Part shown: positions 16,626-25,638 of the stretch, piece after piece
How positions within the stretch are numbered: the first letter of the stretch is position 1
Layout: every line of letters begins with the position of its first letter
Translations under genes and position numbers: made by a program
Source of the DNA: Mxb001 sp964537955
GTDB taxonomy: Bacteria > Actinomycetota > Actinomycetes > S36-B12
Assembly: GCA_964537955.1 (NCBI GenBank)
Contig: CAZICY010000006.1
Location: 1 to 63,843, forward strand
DNA: 63,843 bases
Direction: 5' to 3'
The notes under the pieces: model-generated
What the model saw: the letters and a program-made list of their open reading frames with translations, nothing else
Told to the model about the DNA's origin: nothing
Databases searched by the model: none

Positions 16626-17252
16626 ATGACCGCATCACCTGTCCGCGCACTCGCCCTCGCCGCCGCACTGGCCGGCGCCCTTGTACTGTCTGCCTGCGGC
16701 GGATCGACCGATGCGTCGCCGTCCGCGTCGCCGGCCACCTCCGAGGCATCCGCCACGCCGTCCGCACCGGAGACCGCGACCGAGGACAAGGACGCAACCG
16801 CGGACAAGAAGAAGGACAAGAAGTCCAGCGCACCCGCCCCGCAGCCGACGCAGCCAAGTCCGCAGCCCTCGCAGCCCGCAGAGCGCACCGTCGACTGCGC
16901 CCTGGCTGCGGATGCCTTCGGTGCTTACTTCCCTGCCTTCTCGGGCTTCGCCTCTGCCATGACCTCAGGGGATCCCGGAGAGGTCTTCTCGGCCGCGCGC
17001 CAGTTCTCCGACGTGCTCAACGGCTTCCAGGTCGCCCTGCCGGGCATGAGCGACAACGCCATGGTCTTCCTCGCGCTGTCCAAGGAGGCCACGCGCATCG
17101 CGCTCACCGCCAGCGAGTCGGGCGATCCCGCTGCACTCGCCGCGGCCGCGACCGAGATCGAGGCGCTGCTCGAAGGCGACGAGGACCGCTACACCAGCGG
17201 CCAGGAGGAGCTCCAGGATTACCTCGATACCAAATGCGGCGTCGCGCCCTAG
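16626..17252 (+). CDS. Lipoprotein (family shared with the gene at 53330-53803)
   Basis: This 208-residue exported lipoprotein has a signal peptide ending in the lipobox LSAC (Cys at about residue 24), then a low-complexity Ser/Pro/Ala/Lys linker to about residue 88, then a helical domain starting TVDCALAADAFGAYFPAF. That domain aligns by eye with the lipoprotein at 53330-53803 (Asp-Cys start, Tyr and Ala-Phe spacing, Asp-Pro, a Leu-Pro pair). Function unknown; it is probably anchored outside the membrane. A strong AAGGGAGG ribosome site precedes the ATG, with a TAGCGT box at about 16597. It follows the two-component system and may be its target. Confidence 0.75.
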   Translation: MTASPVRALALAAALAGALVLSACGGSTDASPSASPATSEASATPSAPETATEDKDATADKKKDKKSSAPAPQPTQPSPQPSQPAERTVDCALAADAFGAYFPAFSGFASAMTSGDPGEVFSAARQFSDVLNGFQVALPGMSDNAMVFLALSKEATRIALTASESGDPAALAAAATEIEALLEGDEDRYTSGQEELQDYLDTKCGVAP

Positions 17253-17340
17253 GTCACCCGACGGCCGGAGTCCGCTCAGCGTATCGACGAGTGATCCCGC
17301 GCATCCGGGTGAAGTCCGCGGGCGTGACCCGCGGATTGCC

Positions 17341-17346
17341 TAGAGT
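17341..17346 (+). promoter_or_regulatory. -10 box of MFS transporter gene
   Basis: TAGAGT, six bases before GTG 17353. Confidence 0.6.
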
Positions 17347-17352
17347 CGTTCC

Positions 17353-18897
17353 GTGCCTGACGCCTCGACCCGGCTCCCCTGGGGCACGATCGTCACGGCG
17401 TTCGTCGCCACGGCCGCCATGTACGTCACGCTGTCGAGCTTCGGATTCGCGATGGTGGAGATGCAGGTGGATCTGGGCTTCACCACTGACGACGTCAATG
17501 CGCTCGCCTACATGCCTGCCGCTGGCTCCCTGCTGGTGGTGTTCGTGGCCGGTTCGCTGGCCGATCGGTGGGGACCGAGGCGTCTGCTCATCCTGGCGCT
17601 CGCGCTCTACACCACGGGTGCCGCCGTCATCGGCCTTGCTCCGAACGTGGCGTGGATCATCGTCGGCCGCATCCTTGACGGTGTCGGAGGCGTGTCCATG
17701 GCGATCGTGGCCCTCTCCGTCATCAACTCCACCGTCCGGCAGGAGGGCCAGCGGGCGCGCGTCTTCGGCGCGTATGCCGCGATCACGCCTTTGACCTTCC
17801 TCCTCGTGCCCCCACTGTCAGCGGCGATCGTGGAGTCGGTGGGCTGGCGTGTCCTGGCGCTGGGTCCTGTCCTCCTGGGCGCGGGGACTCTGCTGGCGAC
17901 ACTGCGCTTCGTGCCGCGGCAGCGCGCGGGGACCTCGGGTGAGCTGTGGACTCCACTGCTGGCGGGAGTCGGGCTCGCAGGCTTCGCGCTCGGGATGACG
18001 AACCTCTCGACCAACCGGACGCTCGCCACGACCGCCTTCCTCATGGCGGCGGTTGCGCTCGCCGTCCTGGTGGCCCTCATGCGTAGCCTGAAGACCCCCA
18101 CGCTGCGCCTGGGCTGGTGCCGGGAGCGCGGGATGGCGATCCTGCTCGTTGCGGTCGTGTTGGCGGCCATGCCCAATCTCTTCTTCTACACGAACCTGCT
18201 GCTCCAGTACCGCTACACGGTGTCGCTTTTCACCATCGCGCTCCTTCTCATGGTGCCGCAGGCGAGTGCGGTCATCGGTGGCTTGCTCTCCGGACCGGTC
18301 AGTGCCCGAATCGGCCCGGCTCGTGCGGCGACAGCGGCGCTCTTCGTGACCGCTCTCATGTGTTTGAGCACGCTCATTGTCAGTGGTCAGGCACCGATCT
18401 GGGTTCCCGTGCTGTGCCTGGCGCTGATCGTGGGTCCCATGAGCTTCATCATTGGTCCTCTCACAAACACGCTGCTCTCTCGGGCACCGGTCGACGCCTC
18501 TGGAGCAGCCTCTTCGGTGCGCAAGGCCACGTGGACGCTCGGCAGCGTCATCGGCGGGGCTCTGACGGGAGCCTTCGCCTTCGGCGCCTTCCAAGCACGC
18601 CTGGCGGACATCCTGGCCAACGATGGGATGTCGCCGGATGAGGCGGCGGGCATCGCGCAGCTCATCCGCGATGGAGCGGTCGTCGACAAGCTCGCCCTCA
18701 CGCTGGCTAACCCGATTGCCCGAGAGGACCTCATCTCGCGCGGACCCGGCCTGCTGGAGGCGCAGTCCTTTTCCTTCACGGTCGTGGGAGTGGTGAGTGC
18801 GGCGATCTATGTCCTGGCCGGGTTGGTCATGCTGGCCTACCTCAGGTCACAGGCCGACCACGGACGCGCTAGCGCGTCGGCCCCAAGCGGCAGGTGA
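17353..18897 (+). CDS. MFS transporter, DHA2-like
   Basis: This major facilitator superfamily permease has 514 residues and about fourteen hydrophobic segments. The loop 2-3 motif GSLADRWGPRRLL and the motif C-like region GVSMAIVALSVINS are present, consistent with a drug:H+ antiporter of the DHA2 group. The substrate is unknown. GTG 17353 lies six bases after a good TAGAGT box, so I take this start. There is no regulator adjacent; the upstream lipoprotein ends 100 bases earlier. Confidence 0.83.
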   Translation: MPDASTRLPWGTIVTAFVATAAMYVTLSSFGFAMVEMQVDLGFTTDDVNALAYMPAAGSLLVVFVAGSLADRWGPRRLLILALALYTTGAAVIGLAPNVAWIIVGRILDGVGGVSMAIVALSVINSTVRQEGQRARVFGAYAAITPLTFLLVPPLSAAIVESVGWRVLALGPVLLGAGTLLATLRFVPRQRAGTSGELWTPLLAGVGLAGFALGMTNLSTNRTLATTAFLMAAVALAVLVALMRSLKTPTLRLGWCRERGMAILLVAVVLAAMPNLFFYTNLLLQYRYTVSLFTIALLLMVPQASAVIGGLLSGPVSARIGPARAATAALFVTALMCLSTLIVSGQAPIWVPVLCLALIVGPMSFIIGPLTNTLLSRAPVDASGAASSVRKATWTLGSVIGGALTGAFAFGAFQARLADILANDGMSPDEAAGIAQLIRDGAVVDKLALTLANPIAREDLISRGPGLLEAQSFSFTVVGVVSAAIYVLAGLVMLAYLRSQADHGRASASAPSGR

Positions 18898-18980
18898 GAG
18901 GCAGGGCTGAGGAGGGTGCGCCAAAGGCTCCCTTTGTCCGAAGTCGCTTCACGCGATAGCGCGGAGTCCGCCCGTTCGGG

Positions 18981-19010
18981 TTGACACTGGGAGTCGACCA
19001 TCGCTTAAGT
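18981..19010 (+). promoter_or_regulatory. Strong promoter of the giant exported protein
   Basis: Perfect -35 TTGACA (18981-18986), an 18-base spacer and -10 TTAAGT (19005-19010), followed after six bases by GTG 19017. It is the only full consensus -35 I noticed in the window and fixes the start of the 1901-residue protein. Confidence 0.7.
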
Positions 19011-19016
19011 CGGACG

Positions 19017-22000
19017 GTGACCAATTCTGTGCGCTCCCTCCTCATCACCTTGCTCTCCTCCGCCCTCGTGGTGCCAGCGTCAGCCGGGGCGATCGCCCAG
19101 GCAGCTCCGCCCACGCCCAGCGCGAGCGTTCCCTCTGCCGACGCTGCTTCCGCGCTGCGAGAGGTGCCCGAGGTCGAGGGCACGGCGGCTCCGGCACCGC
19201 AGTTCTCCATCGCCGTCATGCAGCGCGACCCTGCGCGGCTCGGTGGCTCCGGTCAGGTGGAGGTCGTGCTCACGCGTCGCGGCGTCGAGGACCGTGTCAT
19301 GCGGGACGCTCGGGTCCGCATCAGTCTCGAGAGCGGCACCTCCATCACGAAGGCCGCGGGCCCTGGGTGGACGTGTCCCCGACCCGAGGCCGGCGCTCGT
19401 GCGCTGACGTGCCGGCATGAGGGACCCATCGCCCCGAGTGAGGCGCCGGAGCCCATCGACGTCGAGGTGGCGGTGGATGCAGCTGCCAAGCGACACACTC
19501 CCCTCACCGACATCACCGCAAGCGGCACCTGGGTGGGCGACCGGGCAGCGAAGACCAGTCCCTGGCCGAAGCCGTGGCTTGTCCAGGACGTGGGTGCGCT
19601 CACGGTCTACCCGGCACTCAACGCACGGCTGACCAGCCCCGCGGGCCGCAGCATCGCCATCTTCACCGGCGGCGATGCCACCAGCCGTCAGGTGCTCCTC
19701 AGCGGCACGATCGCGGGCGTCGGCGGTGGGCACGTCGAGGCCGAGTGGTTCGTCCAGTCCGGCCCGAAGGTCCGCTTCCTCAACCCCCGCACGCTCATGC
19801 ATGCCCAGGAGCAGGTCACCCAGGTGATCCAGTACCCCGACACACTCAAGGGCGAGCGGACCTCCGTCATCGGCCTGCGCGTCACGGGCGATGGGCGCAC
19901 GGTGACCCGGACAGTGGCGCTCAAACTGCGCGCGGGGGAGTTCCTGGGCGAGGTGGACGATCGCGCGCACCTTTTCAGCCGCGTGGCCAAGGCCTCACGC
20001 GTCCCGGTCCCCGTCGAGGGCTTCATCGACAGTGCTGCGGACCACATCGCTATCGACGGGCCCGCAGGACCGCTGACTCCGGGGTCGACGACGACGCTCC
20101 GCGTGCGCTCCCTCACGCGCGTCCCCATCCAGTCCGCGAGCTGGTACGAACTGGACGAGGACAACAACCCGCGGCTCGTCGCGGTTGGGCTCACCCCGTC
20201 GATCACCGTGAGCAATGAGTTCGGTGACGCCCAGATCATCAAGGCATTCGTCACGATGGCCAACGGGGACGAGCAATCCGAGGGCGTGATCATCCAGCCG
20301 CTGGCGACGAACGACGAGGAGAATCCCGATCCGGGGCCGGACCCTTCACCCGAGCCGACACCCGACCCCTCGCCGGAGCCCTCGGTGGAGCCGTCACCCG
20401 AACCGTCTCCGGAGCCCTCGCCGTCTCCCTCGCCCGACCCCTCGCCGTCTGCCTCACCCGAGCCCTCGGAGTCGGAGTCGCCGTCTCCCTCACCCGAGCC
20501 GTCGGAGTCGGAGTCGCCGTCTCCCTCCCCGTCGCCGTCCGCCGACCCCAACCTGGACACGTTCTGTGCGATCGCCCAGAACATCCTGGACCAGCGCGTT
20601 GCAGGCACCAGCAATCCCGTCGAGATCGCACTCGGCGGGGTGACGCTCAGCATCGCGACAGGCACCGGCACCGCCGACATCAGCAAGGTCTTCAGCGAAG
20701 GCAAGTGCACCGGCGAGAACGGCCTCACCTTCTCAGGCGCGACACTGCAGCACCCGTCGGCATGGACCTTCCAGGATGTCTCAGGCAGCATCGACAAGAC
20801 CGGACTCACGATCACGGAACTCAAGTGGAATCCCCCGCCGGCGTTGAGGAAGGTCTTCTTCAACAAGCTCAACGTCACGTGGGGTGGCACCTTGACGGCG
20901 GCACTGGCGGAGGGGAACTGGGGCCTGCTCAGCGGCACGGTCGATCTCCAGCCTCTGGTCAACCTTCTGGGAGCGACGGTCTACGGCCCTGAGTTCATCC
21001 CCCTGCCGTCGGACTGGGAGGTGCCGAAGGACGGCACCAAACTCGTCTTCGCGCAGAAGGACGACAGGGCACCCGCTGACAACACCCTTGTGATCTCTCA
21101 GAGAGTCGACGGGCCTACCGGTGGCTCGGCGACGATCAACGCCAATGCCGTGAACGGCTCGCTGGACAGCGTCGAGGTGAATGTCACCAACATCGTCCTC
21201 GGGGACACCAGCGACAACGACTCGCTCGTCGCCTCGGGGTCCGGACGCCTCAATTTCAATGAGGCCACGGCTGAGCGCAAGATCGAGCTCGAGGTGCAGT
21301 GCAAGCGTGACAAGAAGCCGAGCGAGACCTGCGAGGTTGCGGGTGGGCTCAACCTCGGGAACTTCAAGGTCACCCTGGAGGACGACACCATCAGCATGTC
21401 GGCCAATGCAGTAGTGAAGTACGCCGACGACCAGGAGTTCGGATTCGCCCTCAAGGGCACGTACGTCAACGCCAAGACGTGGACGCTCGAGGGCTCGACG
21501 ACCAATGACTGGAACCTCGGCGACGGACTGACACTCAAGAACGTCAACGCCAGCGTCACGCGCAGTCCTGCTGCGGGCGGACGCAATACGACGGACCTCC
21601 TCGTGGATGTCTCGGGAGACCTGGAGGGTCTCCAGCTTGGCCGGTCCGTCTCTGTGAAGAAGCTGACCTCCCAAGTCACCAACGTCTGCCCGGAGGAGGA
21701 CAAGACCTGCGCGCCCAATCAGATGCGACTGCGAGTCGAGGCCGATCTCGAGGCGACGCTTCCCGGCAACGACAAGGCGTCACCGTTCACGGTGCGTGCT
21801 AACGCCAACCTCTCGACCCTGAAGTTCCGATTCGAGAGCACGGCCGAGGACGTCTCCTTCGGGCCCGAGGGCATGCGTGTGACCAAGGCGCGCTTTGTCC
21901 TGAGCAACGAGTCCGACGCCATGTGCCGCCCCAAGGGCGCCGCTGACGTCCCGGTGACCGGCTATACGGCGCTGCTTTCCGGGCAGGTGAGCCTGCTCGA

Positions 22001-24722
22001 CAAGGAGTTCACGGTCAACGCCCAGTTCAACTCCGACGGCTACTGCCTCTTTGGCTACAGCGGTCCCCTGCAGGTCGGCTCCGGGGGCCTGAAGACCAGC
22101 AGCGGTCTCCTCGTCTACAGCAGCTTCCCCGGCGGGGCACAGGTGGCTGTGAAGGAGGGACCCCCCGTGGTCGTTGGTCCTGACCAGATCCAGTTGAGCG
22201 GGGAGTTCGACCTGCCTGACTCCGTGACGTCTTACCTCGGGACCTCGGGTGCGGTCACCTACACCGCGGAGTTCGTGAAGGACCTCAGCTCGGCCAAGTT
22301 CGAGATTGCGCTGGAGGCCAAGGACGGCATCGTCCTCTACGAGCAGACGCAGGATGTGGCCGATGGCGACGTGGCGTCGAAGGTGACCATGGATGCTGTC
22401 GCCCTCAGCCTGGAATACAACGTGGTCAACCCGAAGGCGGCCTTGGAGATCAAGGCGTCGGGTTCTCTCACGCTGCCCATGCAGGGCGACGCGACCAAGG
22501 CGTCGGTCACGCCTCTCGCGATCGCCGGGGCCTTCTCGCTTGGCACCGAGGTTGGCCTGACCATCAGCGCAGGAGTCGACGCGAAGACCGGCGCCGTGAA
22601 GGACGCGTTCGGTCAGCCTGGCCTTGAGATCCGCAAGCTCGACGTGGGATTGGTCCTGGCTGCTCTCCCCAAGCCCGCGGCCGCGGTCGCCCTCAACGCC
22701 GATGTCACCCTGCCGCCGAATTGGGGCACCCAGATCGGGATCAAGCCCGGCACGCCCATCAAGCTCGGGGCTGCCCTCGATCTCACCTCTCCCTGCCTGG
22801 TGTTCGCCATCGGCGAGGAGAAGAAAGACGCGCGCCAGGCCGCACTGGATCTGGCCAACATGGGTGTCATCACGGCGGACTTCCTCAAGCTGGTGATCGC
22901 TCCGTCGGGGTGCACGCTGCCCTCCGTCACGGGGACGCCCACGAAGGTCAAGCCCGGCTACGCGTTCGCCTTCGACGGGCAGATCATGGGCAGCCCCACC
23001 CGCCTGGAGTTCGAGGTCGAGTTGGGCACGAGCATGAAGATCAGGAGCGACATCGACCTGCCCAAGGCACTGGATCTGTACGTCGTGAAGCTCTCCAACT
23101 TCGCCGGGGACTCCGGACCCAAGATCAAGCTCGACATCGACACCGGGGCCAAGAAGTACAACGTCGATGTCGATGCCGCGATCGAGATTGGCAAGGTCGA
23201 CTACAACTTTGGTGTGAAGGTCGCGGTGAGCGGCAAGCTGCGCACGAGTGGCGACGTCATCACGCTGCAGATGCAGGGCTACGCCAAGGGCGCACTTGGC
23301 CTCATCAGCGTCGAGATCCCTGAGAAGCGGACGATGGGCGATAAGGCGAGTATCGGCAAGAACGGTCTCATCATCGACCTGTCGATGCCCAAGGCGGGCA
23401 AGGAGGGCAAGACGACGGCTAGGGCCGGCGCCGAGCTCGCCCTCTCCGTCGTGGGTCTGTCACTTCGGGTGGCCGCCGACCTCGACTACGCCGAGGGAGA
23501 GCTGGTGAAGCTCAAGGCGATCGTCGACACCAAGATCGACGTCGTCGTGGCGACGCTGCAGGCGAGGATCCAGGTGGACCTGTGCCAGGGGACCCTCTCG
23601 CCCATCCAGCAGGACGGCAATGGTTCGCAGTGCACGACCTTCCCGAAGGAGCAGCTGTCCGGCGCCAGTCCCTCGATTCGCGTCGGAGTCACCGGTCGCT
23701 ATCGCGTCCTTTGGTGGGACAAGGACTATCTCTGGCAGGCCTACAACGCCGTCGGTAATCCGGGGGCGGCGCCCACCGCAGATGCGGCTGCTCCCCTGGA
23801 CCTGACCACGGAGATCCCCGAGGGTGTCGCCAATCCGGACGTCACGAGGGAATACGTCATCAAGAACCACGATGTCCGTGCCTCTGCCGGGCCGAGCTTC
23901 CGCGTGATGTACATCAAGGCCATCAAGGGCATGGCCCAGGGCCGCGTGCCGGCCTGCGACGTCGGACGTGTGGGGGTGGAGGCGTGGACCCCCACCGCAG
24001 ACGACCCCAACCCTGCACTCCAGCCGAGCAATGTCTATCCGATGGCGGGCGATGAGGTCTGCGGCATCCAGGTGAAGTACGCGAACACCGGGGGCGACTT
24101 CGGCACGGGTTTCGTCCAGTGCCGAGCCGGTTCCTGCGACCTTCGCCTTGAGAACATCGGCATGACGTTCGAACTGGTACCTCGCAGGGACAGCACCGCG
24201 TGGGATAAGCGCGTCAAGGACCAGTACGCCCGCGATCAGATCCTCACGGGCCTGACGACCCCGCCCGGCTTCATGCCGCCTGGGGGCATCCTGGAGTACC
24301 AGGGGCAAAGCCCCGCCGTGATCGATGGCTGGGACGGCAAGAGCTCGCTGCGTGCGGAGGCATTCCAGCTCCAACTCGTCAACGGGGAAGGCAAGAAGGT
24401 CTGGTCCTTCGGGTCCAAGCCGAGCGGCGATCCCATGGCCAGCCACTTCGAACTGCGCGGCTTGACGGCCAGCATGCTGCTCATCCACTGGGTGAGGGAG
24501 AAGTCCGGCGCCTACGTCCAGAAGAGTCGGATCTCGGTGGACACCATCAGGACCTTGACGGTCAAACCCATGCTCGTCGTCGCCGACGGCCAGTTCGCCG
24601 TCTATGACGGGTCCATCGGAGCGTCCGACCTCCTGTGGGGTGTGAAGAAGGACGGCTCCTGCTTCTACAACAAGGACAGGGTGAAGGACCCGCAGAACAG
24701 CAACTTCTGCAAGGTCAGTTGA
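19017..24722 (+). CDS. Giant secreted beta-rich protein
   Basis: This 1901-residue exported protein is not one I can name. A signal peptide (VTNSVRSLLITLLSSALVV, then PASAGA) is followed by a DUF11-like domain (about residues 55-170) with a Cys pair in GPGWTCPRP and ALTCRHEG, and a PKD/Ig-like domain (about 190-320: AEWFVQSGPKVRF, VIGLRVTGDGRTV). A Pro/Glu/Ser linker spans about 437-515. Then comes about 1000 residues of alternating hydrophobic beta-strand pattern and a C-terminal region of about 340 residues. I see no LPXTG, membrane anchor or surface-layer motif, so it is probably released or loosely attached. GTG 19017 is chosen because TTGACA (18981) and TTAAGT (19005) place a start six bases downstream. 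A good terminator follows. Codon use resembles the neighbours. Confidence 0.8.
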   Translation: MTNSVRSLLITLLSSALVVPASAGAIAQAAPPTPSASVPSADAASALREVPEVEGTAAPAPQFSIAVMQRDPARLGGSGQVEVVLTRRGVEDRVMRDARVRISLESGTSITKAAGPGWTCPRPEAGARALTCRHEGPIAPSEAPEPIDVEVAVDAAAKRHTPLTDITASGTWVGDRAAKTSPWPKPWLVQDVGALTVYPALNARLTSPAGRSIAIFTGGDATSRQVLLSGTIAGVGGGHVEAEWFVQSGPKVRFLNPRTLMHAQEQVTQVIQYPDTLKGERTSVIGLRVTGDGRTVTRTVALKLRAGEFLGEVDDRAHLFSRVAKASRVPVPVEGFIDSAADHIAIDGPAGPLTPGSTTTLRVRSLTRVPIQSASWYELDEDNNPRLVAVGLTPSITVSNEFGDAQIIKAFVTMANGDEQSEGVIIQPLATNDEENPDPGPDPSPEPTPDPSPEPSVEPSPEPSPEPSPSPSPDPSPSASPEPSESESPSPSPEPSESESPSPSPSPSADPNLDTFCAIAQNILDQRVAGTSNPVEIALGGVTLSIATGTGTADISKVFSEGKCTGENGLTFSGATLQHPSAWTFQDVSGSIDKTGLTITELKWNPPPALRKVFFNKLNVTWGGTLTAALAEGNWGLLSGTVDLQPLVNLLGATVYGPEFIPLPSDWEVPKDGTKLVFAQKDDRAPADNTLVISQRVDGPTGGSATINANAVNGSLDSVEVNVTNIVLGDTSDNDSLVASGSGRLNFNEATAERKIELEVQCKRDKKPSETCEVAGGLNLGNFKVTLEDDTISMSANAVVKYADDQEFGFALKGTYVNAKTWTLEGSTTNDWNLGDGLTLKNVNASVTRSPAAGGRNTTDLLVDVSGDLEGLQLGRSVSVKKLTSQVTNVCPEEDKTCAPNQMRLRVEADLEATLPGNDKASPFTVRANANLSTLKFRFESTAEDVSFGPEGMRVTKARFVLSNESDAMCRPKGAADVPVTGYTALLSGQVSLLDKEFTVNAQFNSDGYCLFGYSGPLQVGSGGLKTSSGLLVYSSFPGGAQVAVKEGPPVVVGPDQIQLSGEFDLPDSVTSYLGTSGAVTYTAEFVKDLSSAKFEIALEAKDGIVLYEQTQDVADGDVASKVTMDAVALSLEYNVVNPKAALEIKASGSLTLPMQGDATKASVTPLAIAGAFSLGTEVGLTISAGVDAKTGAVKDAFGQPGLEIRKLDVGLVLAALPKPAAAVALNADVTLPPNWGTQIGIKPGTPIKLGAALDLTSPCLVFAIGEEKKDARQAALDLANMGVITADFLKLVIAPSGCTLPSVTGTPTKVKPGYAFAFDGQIMGSPTRLEFEVELGTSMKIRSDIDLPKALDLYVVKLSNFAGDSGPKIKLDIDTGAKKYNVDVDAAIEIGKVDYNFGVKVAVSGKLRTSGDVITLQMQGYAKGALGLISVEIPEKRTMGDKASIGKNGLIIDLSMPKAGKEGKTTARAGAELALSVVGLSLRVAADLDYAEGELVKLKAIVDTKIDVVVATLQARIQVDLCQGTLSPIQQDGNGSQCTTFPKEQLSGASPSIRVGVTGRYRVLWWDKDYLWQAYNAVGNPGAAPTADAAAPLDLTTEIPEGVANPDVTREYVIKNHDVRASAGPSFRVMYIKAIKGMAQGRVPACDVGRVGVEAWTPTADDPNPALQPSNVYPMAGDEVCGIQVKYANTGGDFGTGFVQCRAGSCDLRLENIGMTFELVPRRDSTAWDKRVKDQYARDQILTGLTTPPGFMPPGGILEYQGQSPAVIDGWDGKSSLRAEAFQLQLVNGEGKKVWSFGSKPSGDPMASHFELRGLTASMLLIHWVREKSGAYVQKSRISVDTIRTLTVKPMLVVADGQFAVYDGSIGASDLLWGVKKDGSCFYNKDRVKDPQNSNFCKVS
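20455..20526 (+). repeat. 36-base tandem repeat in the Pro/Glu/Ser linker
   Basis: Two adjacent 36-base copies (20455-20490 and 20491-20526) differ at one base and encode PEPSESESPSPS repeats in the giant exported protein. Less regular copies of Pro-Glu/Asp-Pro-Ser lie on either side. Confidence 0.75.
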
Positions 24723-24738
24723 GCCGATCGCGATCGGC

Positions 24739-24776
24739 GACGGAGGGCCCTGGCTACTCAGCCGGGGCCCTCCGTC
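24739..24776 (+). terminator. Terminator after the giant exported protein gene
   Basis: GACGGAGGGCCC and GGGCCCTCCGTC form a 12-bp perfect stem around a 14-base loop that itself contains GGCT/AGCC, beginning 16 bases after the stop codon. It ends in TCATCT, not a T run, which is common in actinobacteria. Confidence 0.75.
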
Positions 24777-24861
24777 ATCTCTGGGCCGGCCGGTCCAAGC
24801 TTCGAGGCCCTCCGCATCGCGCGGTGGGCGGTGACACACTTGCCCATCTCAGGAGGGGGCC

Positions 24862-25488
24862 ATGCCGACCGCGCTCATGATCGTCGACGTCCAGAACGAC
24901 TTCACCGAGGGGGGGAGCCTGCCGGTGGCCGGTGGGGGAGAGGTCGCCGCGGGCATCTCCGCCTTCCTCGACTCCCATCGCGCGCACTTCACGCTCGTGT
25001 GTGCGTCCCGAGACTGGCACCTTCCGGACTCAGTCAACGGTGGGCACTTCCCGTTCCCCGGCCATGCGCCCGACTTCCAGACCTCCTGGCCACTGCACTG
25101 CGTCGAGGACTCACACGGCGCTGACTTCCACCCCCACCTCGACACGACGCACATCGATGTCGAGGTGAAGAAGGGTCTGGGAGTGCCGGCGTACTCGGCG
25201 TTCCAAGGCCAGACGGACGACGGCGTCGGCCTCGAAGGGCTCCTGGTGGCCCAGGGCATTGCCAACCTCGTTGTGTGCGGACTGGCCACCGACTACTGCG
25301 TGCACCAGACCGTGATGGACGCACATGCACTCAAGTACAACGTCACCCTGCTCAGCGACCTCTGCGCCGGTGTCGCGCCTGACACGACCCAGCGGGCACT
25401 CGGGCAGATGGCCCAGGTGGGAGCGCGCATGATGACGAGTGCGGAGTACGTATCGACCGCGAGTCTCACCGACGTCCCTCGTCGATGA
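24862..25488 (+). CDS. pncA: Nicotinamidase/pyrazinamidase PncA
   Basis: This cysteine hydrolase converts nicotinamide to nicotinate in NAD salvage and also hydrolyses pyrazinamide in the family. The 208-residue protein has the catalytic triad Asp9 (MIVDVQNDF), Lys103/104 (VEVKKGLG) and Cys146 (CGLATDYCV). The Asp-x-His (SRDWH) and later His residues form the metal site, and a cis-peptide-type turn precedes the Cys. It is slightly longer than the usual 185-200 residues. ATG 24862 follows GGAGGGGG. It lies between two secreted-protein genes without obvious functional linkage. Confidence 0.9.
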   Translation: MPTALMIVDVQNDFTEGGSLPVAGGGEVAAGISAFLDSHRAHFTLVCASRDWHLPDSVNGGHFPFPGHAPDFQTSWPLHCVEDSHGADFHPHLDTTHIDVEVKKGLGVPAYSAFQGQTDDGVGLEGLLVAQGIANLVVCGLATDYCVHQTVMDAHALKYNVTLLSDLCAGVAPDTTQRALGQMAQVGARMMTSAEYVSTASLTDVPRR

Positions 25489-25626
25489 ACTCACGCAAGG
25501 CGCCCGCGCCGGGCCTCTCGCCATCAGGCGTCCACACGCAGGTGCCGCTCGCCCCGACATGTCGTCGAGGAAGTGGTCGATCTCGCCGGATCCGCTGGCC
25601 GGGCGCATCGTCGAGTTATGGATGCC

Positions 25627-25632
25627 TATGCT
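25627..25632 (+). promoter_or_regulatory. -10 box of subtilase gene
   Basis: TATGCT, six bases before GTG 25639, which opens directly into the signal peptide. Confidence 0.6.
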
Positions 25633-25638
25633 CGGCGG

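Noticed and set aside
17818..18594. 258-codon frame opposite the MFS gene
   Set aside because: Antisense shadow; repetitive polar composition and no start signal.
18898..19016. Possible gene between the MFS and giant protein genes
   Set aside because: Too short, and occupied by the giant gene's promoter.
20326..20560. Repeat array in the Pro/Glu/Ser region as CRISPR or other array
   Set aside because: It is in frame and encodes a low-complexity protein linker; there are no spacers of unrelated sequence.
23460..24839. 459-codon frame opposite the end of the giant protein gene
   Set aside because: Antisense shadow that also crosses the terminator at 24739.
25489..25638. Possible small gene or terminator between pncA and the subtilase
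   Set aside because: Only a weak GCCCG/CGGGC pairing is seen and no frame with a start signal; I see nothing firm besides the subtilase promoter.
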